A stretch of DNA of 64,000 nucleotides from Myxococcales bacterium (lineage in GTDB: Bacteria; Myxococcota; Polyangia; Nannocystales; Nannocystaceae): contig JAEUJW010000028.1 in assembly GCA_016793465.1 (NCBI GenBank), forward strand, positions 1-64,000, in the 5' to 3' direction. Of this stretch, positions 1 to 8,729 are shown piece by piece. The notes beneath the pieces were generated by a model that saw only the letters and a program-made list of their open reading frames with translations, was not told the origin of the DNA and ran no database searches. How positions within the stretch are numbered: the stretch's first letter is position 1; every line of letters begins with the position of its first letter. Both the position numbers and the translations under genes were made by a program.

Positions 1-148
1 GCACGCCGCCGCCGCTCCTCTTCTTCCGCGACCCCGCCGCGAGCGGCGGCGCGTCGCCCCCGTGCACGCCGCCGCCGCCCGCTTTCCTCCGCGCCCGCGA
101 GCCGCCCTCCGCCCCGGCCGCGGTTTTCCGTATCATCGCAGCAGCCCC

Positions 149-1294
149 GTGACCGCCGTCGACGCCCACCTCGCCTACACGCGACCCGCCGACGTGTACG
201 TCGACGCCGACCGCCTGCGCGCCCGCACCCTCGCCCCCGAGGCCAACGGCGCGCCTCGGTCCTACGACCTCCGCCCCTGCCGCGTGCTCGACTGCTCGGC
301 CCCCGGCGGCCTCCGCCCCGACCTCCGCGAGCACGGCTTCGCCCACGCCGACCTCTCGCACCTGCCGCAGCTTCAGGCCCTGCTCGCCCGCATCCACCGC
401 GCCGGCCGCGTGACCCCCGACGTCGCGTCGCAGCTCCGACGCGCGCTCACGGGCCGCAGCCTGCGGCTGTCGGGCGGCGACGACCTCCGCCTCCTGTTCA
501 TCGCCCCCGAGGGTTTAATTATTCGCCGCGCGGGCCCCAACGGCCTGCAGGTCCACGCGGGGACCGCCCGCCGCCACATCCACCACGACGCGGCCACCGA
601 GGTCCACGCCGATCAGGACGTCGACGGCACGCCGCTGCGACAGATCCTCCGCGGCGCGGCCCCCTCGCTGTTCCACCACGACTCGCCCGACCGCGCCAAT
701 CGTCACTCGCGCCTGCACCTCGTCAACCTCTGGATCCCGCTGTCCCAGGTCACCCGCCCGCTCGCGCTGATGGACCGCCGCACCCTCGACCGCCGCAACC
801 ACCAGCTCCGCTACGGCCTGCCCGTCGACGATTTCTTGAACCGCCGCGAGGACATGCGCGTCAACGACATCTGGACCTTTTTGTATGATCAGTCCCAACA
901 ATGGTACTTCAGCTCGACCCTCGACTCGCGCACGGCCTACGTGTTCGAGACGCTGAGCACCCCGCACGGCTCGTTCATCCTCCCCGGTGAGGCCCGCGCG
1001 GAGTCCCGCCACCGCCGGCTGTCCGCCGCGATCGCGGCCATCCACCGCCGCGACCCCGCAGCCCTCGATCGCGCCCTCGAACCCGCCGACGACGGCTCCG
1101 CCGGCGAACCCGCGACCGCGCCGCTGCGCCGCGCCATCGCCGACATGGACGCCGTCCTCGCCACCGCCCGCGCCCACGCCCACGCGCTCGCCCGCGGCGA
1201 GGGTGCCCTCGGCTGGTGCACCCGCGCCGCCGCAGCCGCCGACGTCGTCGTCCGCACATCGCTCGAGATGCGTGCCGTCGGCCTCCGCACCTGA
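149..1294 (+). CDS. CmcJ/NvfI-like putative 2-oxoglutarate/Fe(II) oxygenase
   Basis: About 381 residues from the GTG at 149. The frame stays open back to 62, but that stretch is Ala/Pro/Arg filler without protein character. The middle has the layout of the CmcJ/AsaB/NvfI oxidoreductase family: VHADQD, then RLHLVNLWIPL, then RPLALMDRRTL, and later the TPHGSF segment near the end of the fold. In that family these segments hold the iron ligands and the 2-oxoglutarate-binding Arg, and members hydroxylate or desaturate natural products. The last 100 residues are Ala/Arg-rich and look like an appended helical tail. There is no biosynthetic cluster beside it; the next gene is a response regulator 160 bp downstream. 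The family call is moderately sure; the substrate is unknown. Confidence 0.55.
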   Translation: MTAVDAHLAYTRPADVYVDADRLRARTLAPEANGAPRSYDLRPCRVLDCSAPGGLRPDLREHGFAHADLSHLPQLQALLARIHRAGRVTPDVASQLRRALTGRSLRLSGGDDLRLLFIAPEGLIIRRAGPNGLQVHAGTARRHIHHDAATEVHADQDVDGTPLRQILRGAAPSLFHHDSPDRANRHSRLHLVNLWIPLSQVTRPLALMDRRTLDRRNHQLRYGLPVDDFLNRREDMRVNDIWTFLYDQSQQWYFSSTLDSRTAYVFETLSTPHGSFILPGEARAESRHRRLSAAIAAIHRRDPAALDRALEPADDGSAGEPATAPLRRAIADMDAVLATARAHAHALARGEGALGWCTRAAAAADVVVRTSLEMRAVGLRT

Positions 1295-1457
1295 CGCCCC
1301 GCCAGCGCCCTCCACATGTCGCACCCGGCGAGCAGGCAGCGTGTCCGGACAGCTGTCTCCCGCCACACGCGTCGCGCCCGCGGCCGCAGAGCGCCCCGCC
1401 GCCCGGCCTCTGTGCCCCCGATCATTGTGCACCTACAGATCTTATGTTAGTCGTGGA

Positions 1458-2681
1458 ATGGTGAAAGTACTGGTAGCGGACGATGAACCGGTCGGGCGCG
1501 AGTTGCTCGCGTCCGTGCTGCGGGGTGTGGGACACGAGTGCGTCCTGGCGCGCGACGGGCACGAGGCCTGGGACATCCTGCAGGCGCCGGACGCCCCCCA
1601 GGTCCTCTTCCTCGACTGGATGATGCCCGGCATCGACGGCATCGAGATCTGCCGCCGCATCCGCGAACACAGAGGCGCGGACTACAAATACATCGCCATC
1701 GTCAGCGCCCGCAACCGCCAGCAGGACATCGTATACGGGTTCGAATCCGGCGCGGACGAGTTCGTCACCAAGCCTTACATGTCCGAGGACATCCTGGCCC
1801 GCATCCGCGTCGCCGAGCGGCTCATGCGATCTGTCTCCATGTACTCGGGGCTCCCGCGGGCCATCGCCGAGGCCTGCGAGAGCGCGAGCGGGGACGTCAT
1901 CGTCCGCACCGACAACCGCGTCGGTCGCATCCTGTTTCACGAGGGCCGCATCGCCTGGGCCCACATCTCCGACCAGCCCGGCTCGCTGCACGCGATCCTC
2001 GCCGACGAGCCCGGCATCACCCGCGACGACGTGAAGGCCGTGCTCGACGAGTCACGCGCCTCCAGGCAGAACTTCACCGACGTGCTCGTCGCCTGGGACC
2101 TGCTGACGCCCGCCCGCCTGCGCGAGCTGCTGCGCGACTGGATCCGCGCCAAGGTCGCCACCATCGCCGCGTTCCCGGCCCCGGTCGTGCTGTTCTCCCC
2201 CGAGAAGCGCGCCGCCACCGGCGGGCTCCTGTTCGAACCCTCGGAGATCCTGCCCGCCGAGCTCTCGACCGCGCTCGACAGCCGGCTGCTCACCGCCGCG
2301 AACGGCCCGCACGCCCTCGGCGCCCTCGCCCAGCCCCGCCCGGTCGTCGAGGCGGCCGGCCTCGCCGACAGCCTCGACCGCGCCCTCACGATCGCCGGGG
2401 CCCACTCCGTCGCCGTGTTCGACCTGAAGAGCGGCCGCTGCCTCGGCCGACGCGGCGCCGACCTCGACCTCGACCTCGTGTGGAGTCAGCTGCGCATCGC
2501 CACCCAGGGCACCCTCGGCGACGACTTCGAGGACCTGCTGATCACCACCCGCGGCGCGTCGCACCTCGTGCGCTGGTACACGCGCACGCCGCCGCGGCTG
2601 GTGTTCCTCACGGTCGACCGCTCCGTCCCGCTCGGCCTGGCCAGGCACGCGCTGGCCCGCTGCATGCCCGCCGAGGTGTAG
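1458..2681 (+). CDS. Response regulator: REC + PATAN (DUF4388-like) + roadblock-like C-terminus
   Basis: 407 residues, starting at the ATG that opens MVKVLVADDE; the frame is open further upstream but there it is only Pro/Arg/Ser filler. REC domain, residues 1-125: acidic pair D8/D9, phospho-acceptor D53 in LFLDWMMPG, S83 and K105 (FVTKPY), so phosphorylation looks possible. Residues ~140-280 (SGDVIVRTDNRVGRILFHEGRIAW...) resemble the PATAN/DUF4388 domain that myxobacteria attach to receivers and GTPase regulators. The last ~110 residues (HSVAVFDLKSGRC...) look like a roadblock/LC7 fold. There is no DNA-binding domain, so the output is probably protein-protein. No histidine kinase lies beside it. 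A paralogue sits at 20648. The 3' end is convergent with the next gene, 4 bp away. Confidence 0.85.
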   Translation: MVKVLVADDEPVGRELLASVLRGVGHECVLARDGHEAWDILQAPDAPQVLFLDWMMPGIDGIEICRRIREHRGADYKYIAIVSARNRQQDIVYGFESGADEFVTKPYMSEDILARIRVAERLMRSVSMYSGLPRAIAEACESASGDVIVRTDNRVGRILFHEGRIAWAHISDQPGSLHAILADEPGITRDDVKAVLDESRASRQNFTDVLVAWDLLTPARLRELLRDWIRAKVATIAAFPAPVVLFSPEKRAATGGLLFEPSEILPAELSTALDSRLLTAANGPHALGALAQPRPVVEAAGLADSLDRALTIAGAHSVAVFDLKSGRCLGRRGADLDLDLVWSQLRIATQGTLGDDFEDLLITTRGASHLVRWYTRTPPRLVFLTVDRSVPLGLARHALARCMPAEV

Positions 2682-2685
2682 AGCC

Positions 2686-5145
2686 CTACGCCTTGATCTT
2701 CCGCATCTCCGGGTCGTACATCGGCTTAATTGAAACCACCGCCGGGATCCTCCGCCCGGCCACGTCGACCTCCCAGCTGCCCGCGTCGAGGTACCTCTGG
2801 TCGATCGGCTCGCCCGCCTCGATCATCGCCAGCCCGACCGCCCCGCCGAGCGTGTGCCCGTACGACGCCGCCCGGATGTACCCCACCGGCCGCCCGTCGC
2901 GATGCACGATCTCCGCGTGGAACATCATCGGCTCCGGATCTTTCAATAGTACTTGCACGATCCGCCGCGTCAGCGGGCCCTTCGCCTTCCTCGCCAGCAG
3001 CGCCTCGCGGCCGAGGAACCCGCCCGGCTTCTTGAAGTCGACCGCGAAGCCGAGGCCCGCCTCGAGCGGCGAATCGGTGTTGTCGATGTCGTGCCCGTAA
3101 TCGCGGTAGCCCTTCTCCATGCGCAGGCTCGCCAGCGCCTTCAGCCCCGCGTGCCGCAGCCCGAGCGGCTCGCCGGCGGCGACGATGCGGTCGTACACCT
3201 GCAGCGCCATCTCGGTCGGGATGTACAGCTCGTAGCCCAGCTCGCCGAGGTACGTGATGCGCACGCACAGCGCGCGCGCGTAGCCGACGTCGATCTCCTG
3301 CGCGTGGCGGAACGGGAACGCCTCGTTCGACATGTCCGCCGTGGTGATCGCCTGCAGCAGCTCGCGCGCCCGCGGACCCTGCACGTTGATCTGCGCGTGG
3401 CCCGAGGTCACGTCGGTCACGAACGCGTGCGCGTCGCGCGGGAAGTGCCGGCGCATCCACGCCTCGACGTGGCGGTGCGCCGTGTCCGACGCCACCACCC
3501 AGTAGCGCTCGTCGTCCAGCTTGGTCACCGTCAGGTCGGCCTCGAGCGTGCCGCCCTCGTTCATCCACTGCGTATACGTGATCCGCCCGGCCTCGCCGTC
3601 GACCGCGTTGCCCGAGAGATGGTCGAGCAGCCGCCCGGCGTCGCGCCCCTGCACCAGGAACTTGGCCATGAACGACATGTCCATGACGATGACCCCGCTG
3701 CGCGTCGCCTCGTGCTCGGCCTGCCACCACGGGAACCACTGCTGGCGCTCCCACGACAGCTGCTCCGGCCCCGGCGTCACGCCCGGCGGCGCGTACCAGT
3801 CGGCCCCCTCCCACCCGCTCACGTCGCGGAAGAACGCCCCGCGCTCGGCCAGGCGCTGGTGGATCGGCGACAGCTTGACCATGCGCGCCGTCTGCATCGA
3901 GCGCGTCGGATAATGACACTGGTACACCATGCCCAGCGACTCGACCGTGCGCGTGCGCCGGTACTCCGGGTTGGCCTGGTACGTGTGCAGGCGATCGATA
4001 TTAAAACCGGTCACGTCGACGTCGGGCCGGCCGTGGATCACCCAGTGCGCGACCACCCGCCCGAGCCCGCCTCCGGTCAAGATCCCGATCGAGTTGAGCC
4101 CCGCCGCCACGAAGTAATTCTTGACCTCGGGCGCCTCGCCGACGATCGGCTGCAGGTCCGGCGTGAAGCTCTCCGGCCCGCAGAAGAATTTTTTGACGCC
4201 GGTCTCCATCAAGATCGGCACCCGCGACATCGCCCGCTCGACGTACGGCCCCATGCGGTCCCAGTCGGGCGCCAGGTCGCCGAAGGAGAAGTCCTCCGGG
4301 ACCCCACCGACCCGCCACGGCGCGCACTTCGGCTCGAACAGCCCGACCATCATCCCGCCGACCTCCTCGCGGTAATAGCCGTACGACCCCGGATCCTCGA
4401 GCACCGGCCAGCTCGACGAGATCCCCGCAATCTTCTCAGTAATTAAATAGTAGTGCTCGGCCGCCTGGTTGGGGATGTTGACCCCGGACTTGGCCCCCAG
4501 CTGCCGCGCCCACATCCCCGCGCAGTTCACAACATACTCGCACTCGATGCTCCCATACGCGGTCTCGACCCCCGCGACGGCCCCCCGCTTAATTAAAACC
4601 CCCTTGACGGGGCAGTTCTCGATCACGCGGGCGCCCATCAGCCTGGCGCCCTTGGCCAGGGCCATGGTCGCGTCGACCGGGTTGGCCTTGCCGTCCTCCT
4701 TCACGTAAAAGCCGGCGAGGATGTCGTCGACGCGGGCCAGGGGGAACAGCGCCTCGACCTCCCTCGCCGAGATCTCGTGTACGTCGATGCCGCAGTGACG
4801 ATTGAACGCGGACACCCGGCGGTACTCCTCGAGCCGGTCGCGGTCCGCCGCGACCTCGATGAAGCCGACCGGGTTGAAGCCCGTCGACACCCCGGTCTCC
4901 GCCTCGAGCCGCGCGTAGAGGTCCCGGGTGTACTTGCGCATCTCGGTCGACGTCTCCGACGTCGAGCCGAACGTCACCATCAGCCCCGCCGCGTGCCAGG
5001 TCGTGCCCGAGGTCAGGCGGTCGCGCTCGAGCAGCACGACGTCCTTCCACCCCATCTGGGCCAGGTGGTACGCGACCGAACAGCCGATCACGCCGCCGCC
5101 GATGACGACGACGCGGGCACGCTGCGGCAAGTCTTGGGAGATCAT
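2686..5145 (-). CDS. FAD-dependent dehydrogenase with GcvT domain (dimethylglycine/sarcosine dehydrogenase type)
   Basis: 819 residues, the usual length of the family. The N-terminus carries the FAD-binding Rossmann motif VVVIGGGVIGCSVAYHLAQ and the LLERDRLTSGTTWHAAG segment typical of DAO-family amine oxidases, where His of TWHAAG corresponds to the flavin-linked His of dimethylglycine dehydrogenases. The middle is the FAO_M linker and the C-terminal ~400 residues are the GcvT aminomethyltransferase fold (VQGPRARELLQAI, GELGYELYIP, GYRDYGHDIDNTDSPLEAGLGF). The expected chemistry is oxidative demethylation of an N-methyl amino acid with transfer of the C1 unit to tetrahydrofolate. Which N-methyl substrate is used cannot be read from the sequence. 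It is a single gene on its strand, with several A/T-rich codon islets (see findings). Confidence 0.88.
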   Translation of the reverse strand: MISQDLPQRARVVVIGGGVIGCSVAYHLAQMGWKDVVLLERDRLTSGTTWHAAGLMVTFGSTSETSTEMRKYTRDLYARLEAETGVSTGFNPVGFIEVAADRDRLEEYRRVSAFNRHCGIDVHEISAREVEALFPLARVDDILAGFYVKEDGKANPVDATMALAKGARLMGARVIENCPVKGVLIKRGAVAGVETAYGSIECEYVVNCAGMWARQLGAKSGVNIPNQAAEHYYLITEKIAGISSSWPVLEDPGSYGYYREEVGGMMVGLFEPKCAPWRVGGVPEDFSFGDLAPDWDRMGPYVERAMSRVPILMETGVKKFFCGPESFTPDLQPIVGEAPEVKNYFVAAGLNSIGILTGGGLGRVVAHWVIHGRPDVDVTGFNIDRLHTYQANPEYRRTRTVESLGMVYQCHYPTRSMQTARMVKLSPIHQRLAERGAFFRDVSGWEGADWYAPPGVTPGPEQLSWERQQWFPWWQAEHEATRSGVIVMDMSFMAKFLVQGRDAGRLLDHLSGNAVDGEAGRITYTQWMNEGGTLEADLTVTKLDDERYWVVASDTAHRHVEAWMRRHFPRDAHAFVTDVTSGHAQINVQGPRARELLQAITTADMSNEAFPFRHAQEIDVGYARALCVRITYLGELGYELYIPTEMALQVYDRIVAAGEPLGLRHAGLKALASLRMEKGYRDYGHDIDNTDSPLEAGLGFAVDFKKPGGFLGREALLARKAKGPLTRRIVQVLLKDPEPMMFHAEIVHRDGRPVGYIRAASYGHTLGGAVGLAMIEAGEPIDQRYLDAGSWEVDVAGRRIPAVVSIKPMYDPEMRKIKA

Positions 5146-5316
5146 GGCGCGCGAATATAACGAATCCGCGCGCGCCCTGTCGACCGCCCCGCAGACCCCC
5201 TCCAGGCGCCCTCCAGGCCGCGGACCGCCACCGCCGTCGCCCCGGCCTCGGCGCGAGCGAGCCGTCGCCGACCTCGCGCCGGCCGCCGATCGTTTAATAA
5301 TTTCGCCGCGATCGTG

Positions 5317-5991
5317 TCAGTCGTCGGGGATGACGCCCGGCGAGTCGCGGCGGAGGACCAGCCACGGGAACTCGCGCTTCATCTCCGTCGGCTCGGCGCG
5401 CTCGACCAGCCAGGCGCGCACGATCGCCGCGAACGCCGGGCGGTCGACCACCATCGTCTCGGCGATCGTGAAGTCGTCCCACACCAGCGTCGCGTCGGGG
5501 TGCGGGTTCTTGCCGTAGAACGCCAGCTGGATCGAGCGGTCGTTGCCGTCGAAGCGCAGGCGGTGGCGGTCCTCGCCGGCGTGGATCGCCTGCGCCACCA
5601 CCCGCGCGCCCATCGCCGGGTCCGACGCCATCACCAGCTCCTGCAGCTCCGCGAACGCCCGCCGGGCCGCGTCGATGAACGGCCAGCGCGCGCACACCTC
5701 GGCCCCGGACGCCCCCGCGAGCCACATCCTCGCCACCTCGACGGTCTCCGAGCGCGAGCCCGTGCGCCCCCACATCGCCTCGCCGTCGCCCTCGAGCCCG
5801 ACGCAGAACTCAGCGTCGCGCCCGCTGTGGCACTGCACCCGGCAGCGGCGCGCCGCGCTGGCCGCCTCGCACCACCAGTCGAGCCCGGCGCCCGCGAGCC
5901 GCACCGTCACCCGCGGGCGGTGCAACCAGAACGTCGACGCCAGCCGGCGATGCATGGCCTGCGCGAGCTCGTCGGGCGGGTGCGTGCGCAT
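5317..5991 (-). CDS. Hypothetical protein, 224 aa
   Basis: I do not recognise a family. It is soluble-looking, without a signal peptide or membrane segment, and rich in Trp (WLHRP, DWWCEA, MWGRTG, WPFID, WDDF, WLVLRR). The middle is charged and helical (AARRAFAELQELVMASD) and the C-terminus ends in a short beta-rich part. Codon use with strong G/C third positions fits real coding. It ends 325 bp from the dehydrogenase start and begins 54 bp downstream of the VIT/VWA gene on the same strand, so it could be cotranscribed with that lipoprotein. No function is inferred. Confidence 0.7.
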   Translation of the reverse strand: MRTHPPDELAQAMHRRLASTFWLHRPRVTVRLAGAGLDWWCEAASAARRCRVQCHSGRDAEFCVGLEGDGEAMWGRTGSRSETVEVARMWLAGASGAEVCARWPFIDAARRAFAELQELVMASDPAMGARVVAQAIHAGEDRHRLRFDGNDRSIQLAFYGKNPHPDATLVWDDFTIAETMVVDRPAFAAIVRAWLVERAEPTEMKREFPWLVLRRDSPGVIPDD

Positions 5992-6045
5992 GCGGCGAGC
6001 GAGGGTATCCGGCCCTCGCCGCCGCCTGCAACCATCTTCACCGCC

Positions 6046-8574
6046 TCAGCCCGGCTCGAGGATGAACGGGTAGGTGACCACGACCGAGCTCCCGGTCGGC
6101 TTGGGGAACGTCCAGCGCAGCACCGCCTTGCTGATGCACGCGGGCACCGCCGCGTCCTTCATCGTGCTCTCCCAGACCTTGGCGGCCATCACCTCGCCGC
6201 GCGAGCCGATCATCCACTGGATCGACACCCGCCCCTTGGCGTTGGGGTCGCGCGCGAGCGCCTGGTTGTAGCAGTGGCGGACCTCGTTGATGTGCGCGCG
6301 GACGACCCGGCGGATGATGTCCTTGTCGAGCGCGCCCTGGACCTCCGCCTTGGCCTGCCGCACCGTCGGCACCCGCGTCCCGCGCCCGCCGAAGCCCGCG
6401 CCCGCCCCGCGCCCGTAGCCGCTGCCCGCGCCGACCGCGTACGCCCCGCCGTAACCGCCGCCGCCGCGGCCCGTGCCGATCAGCCCGAAGTTGCCGAGCC
6501 CGAGCGCGCCCTCGCCGTAGGCCGAGTTCTCGACCCCGAGCGGCAGCTCGAGCGGCACCTCGACCGTCTTCAGCGTGCCGTCCTTCTGCTTCTCCTGGCG
6601 CGTCTCGACCGCGACGAAGCTGGTGTAGCGCGTCATCACCCGGTGCTTGATCGCCGTCTCGGTGATCTTCTTGGCCGTCGCCTCGTCGGGCTCCGGCTGG
6701 CTGTTGTACGGGTAGCCCATCATCGCGTCGACCTGCTGGCGCGCCCACATCGCCATCAGGCCGTTGTGCTCGGTGCCCGCGCGCAGGTCGACCTTGATCG
6801 GCACCTCGATCGGCGCCCCGCCGAGCTTGCCCCGCAGCTTGACCGTGCCCGCCCGCGGCGCCCCGTCGAAGCGCCCGTACACGACCACCGGCTGGCCTGC
6901 GAACAGGTCGGGCAGCGCGCCCGGCAGCACGTCCGCGACCGGCAGCCCGCCCCAGTCGACCTCGATGTCGGTCAGCACCGGCCGCCCGATGTAGCCGTAG
7001 AACCGCTCGACCACCGCCTCCGGCGACTCGCCCGGGCCCACGTACGTGACCGCCCCGCGGCCCATGCGGCTCATCCCGTCGAGCAGGTAGTGGTTCACGC
7101 TGCTGCCGACCCCGAGCCCGAACAGCCGCGCACCCGCGCGACGCCTGTCGATCTCCTCGAAGATCTGGACCTCGTTGCCGATGTACCCGTCGGTCAGGAA
7201 CAGCACCATGCGCATGCGGTTGGGCTCGATCGGGCGGTCGAGCGCCGCCTTGATCCCCTGCATCATCTCGGTCCCGCCGCCGCTCTGCATGCTCGTCAGG
7301 AACTCGACCCCGCGCTGGCGGTTCTCCGGCGTGTTCTTCAGCGGCTCCGGCGCGAGCTGGCTGGTGTCGCCCGCGAACCGCAAGATCTGAAAGGTGTCCT
7401 CCGGGCCCATGCCCTCGAGCGCCTTCTTCACCGCCGCCACCGCCGTGTCCATCGGCGCCCCGCTCATCGAGCCCGAGGTGTCGAGCGCGAACACCAGCTC
7501 GCGCGGCCGCGCCTTGTCGAGCGCGAACGCCTGCGGCGGCTCGATCGTCAGCGTGAAGTAGCCGCCGTCCCCCGTCTTCTGCGCCATGATCTGCGCCCGC
7601 GGCTCGAGCCCCGCCAGCTGCCACGACAGGTCGAAGTCGCGGTTCGGCCGCGCCATCCCCTTCGCCAGCTCGAGCCGCGTGGTGGCCCCGGCCGCCTCGA
7701 CCGTCAGCGCGTGGTACTTCGACCTCAGCTCGGTGACCGGGATGCTCGACTCGATCGCCACCTGGACGTCGACCTTCGAGCAGCTCACCACCCCCTTCGC
7801 CAGCCCCGGCGAGGCGATCGCCGCCGCGTCCTTCACCGCGCCGCCCGCGGGCACGTAGCGCGGCCCCACGGTGATCGGCAGGACCAGCGAGTAGCGCCCG
7901 TCCTCGCGGCGCAGCGGCTGCACGAGGTGCATCTCGACCTCGATCGTGCCGCCCGGCGGGATGTTGGCGACCGCCTGGGCGAACAAGTTGGGCCGGTTCT
8001 GCTCGAGCAGCGCCGCGCTCTGGCCGGCGTCGCGGGCCTCCTCGTAGGTCTTGCGCGCGTCGTCGCGGGACTTCATCACCCCGCGGATCTCCCGCCCGTC
8101 GACCCGGATCCAGTAGTCGTCGACCGCCGCGTCGGCGGGCAGCGGGAAGTTGTAGAGCGCCTCGAGGCGGTCCGGCAGCGGGTTGTGGAACACCTGCGTC
8201 ACCGAGGTCTCGGCCATCGTGCCGACCACCACCGTGTCGTACCGCGTCTCGCGCAGCGGCAGCCCCAGCCACGCGTCGCCCTTGCGGATCGCCATGCGCC
8301 CCTGCGACACCTCGCCCGCCGGGTCGATCGGCGCCGCTTCTTCGGCCGCGGCCCTGTCGTCGCAGCGATCGCCGTCGTCGACCGGCACCTCCGAGCGCAC
8401 CGTCTCGCCCTGGACCGGCCGCCGCGACGCCCGCGGCGCCGCGTCGAGCTCCACCGCCGTGATCTCGTCCATGTCCTCCGGCGCGGTGAGGGCGTCGTCC
8501 GGGTCGCCGATCGGCGTACAGGCGAACAGGCCGCAGAGGAGGGGGACGCAGGCGGATACACGCAGATCGGGCAT
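6046..8574 (-). CDS. VIT-VWA domain lipoprotein with AgmX/PglI-like C-terminus
   Basis: 842 residues from the ATG at 8574, chosen because it directly precedes a lipoprotein signal (lipobox LFAC, acylated Cys19). Acidic linker, then a VIT domain (~residues 90-220: AETSVTQVFHNPLPDRLEA, ALYNFPLP), then a VWA domain with a complete-looking MIDAS (VFALDTSGSMSG near residue 363, later FLTDGYIGNE). A Gly/Tyr-rich stretch (GRGGGGYGGAY, GYGRGAGAGFGG) precedes the last ~100 residues, which match the myxobacterial AgmX/PglI C-terminal fold with its two Cys (RHCYNQALARDPNAKGRVSI ... VPACISKAVLRW). VIT-VWA pairs usually bind ligands or proteins in the envelope; the AgmX-type end is TonB-like. Likely a periplasmic or outer-membrane scaffold. 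The role is not known. Confidence 0.88.
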   Translation of the reverse strand: MPDLRVSACVPLLCGLFACTPIGDPDDALTAPEDMDEITAVELDAAPRASRRPVQGETVRSEVPVDDGDRCDDRAAAEEAAPIDPAGEVSQGRMAIRKGDAWLGLPLRETRYDTVVVGTMAETSVTQVFHNPLPDRLEALYNFPLPADAAVDDYWIRVDGREIRGVMKSRDDARKTYEEARDAGQSAALLEQNRPNLFAQAVANIPPGGTIEVEMHLVQPLRREDGRYSLVLPITVGPRYVPAGGAVKDAAAIASPGLAKGVVSCSKVDVQVAIESSIPVTELRSKYHALTVEAAGATTRLELAKGMARPNRDFDLSWQLAGLEPRAQIMAQKTGDGGYFTLTIEPPQAFALDKARPRELVFALDTSGSMSGAPMDTAVAAVKKALEGMGPEDTFQILRFAGDTSQLAPEPLKNTPENRQRGVEFLTSMQSGGGTEMMQGIKAALDRPIEPNRMRMVLFLTDGYIGNEVQIFEEIDRRRAGARLFGLGVGSSVNHYLLDGMSRMGRGAVTYVGPGESPEAVVERFYGYIGRPVLTDIEVDWGGLPVADVLPGALPDLFAGQPVVVYGRFDGAPRAGTVKLRGKLGGAPIEVPIKVDLRAGTEHNGLMAMWARQQVDAMMGYPYNSQPEPDEATAKKITETAIKHRVMTRYTSFVAVETRQEKQKDGTLKTVEVPLELPLGVENSAYGEGALGLGNFGLIGTGRGGGGYGGAYAVGAGSGYGRGAGAGFGGRGTRVPTVRQAKAEVQGALDKDIIRRVVRAHINEVRHCYNQALARDPNAKGRVSIQWMIGSRGEVMAAKVWESTMKDAAVPACISKAVLRWTFPKPTGSSVVVTYPFILEPG

Positions 8575-8729
8575 TGGGGCCTCGCAGGCTGGGATGCGCG
8601 ACAGACAGCCCGCGGCCGCCGAGGTTCCATACATTCTTCGCGGGCCGCTTCATTCGCCGACAGGGCTCGCTCACGCGCCCCACCCAGGCGAGCGCCGCCG
8701 GCCCGCCAGATCGGCTACCGTGCCTCGAC

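Noticed and set aside
1737..1750. GGTTCGAATCC-like string resembling a tRNA T-arm
   Set aside because: It lies inside the receiver domain (encoding GFESG) and no cloverleaf surrounds it.
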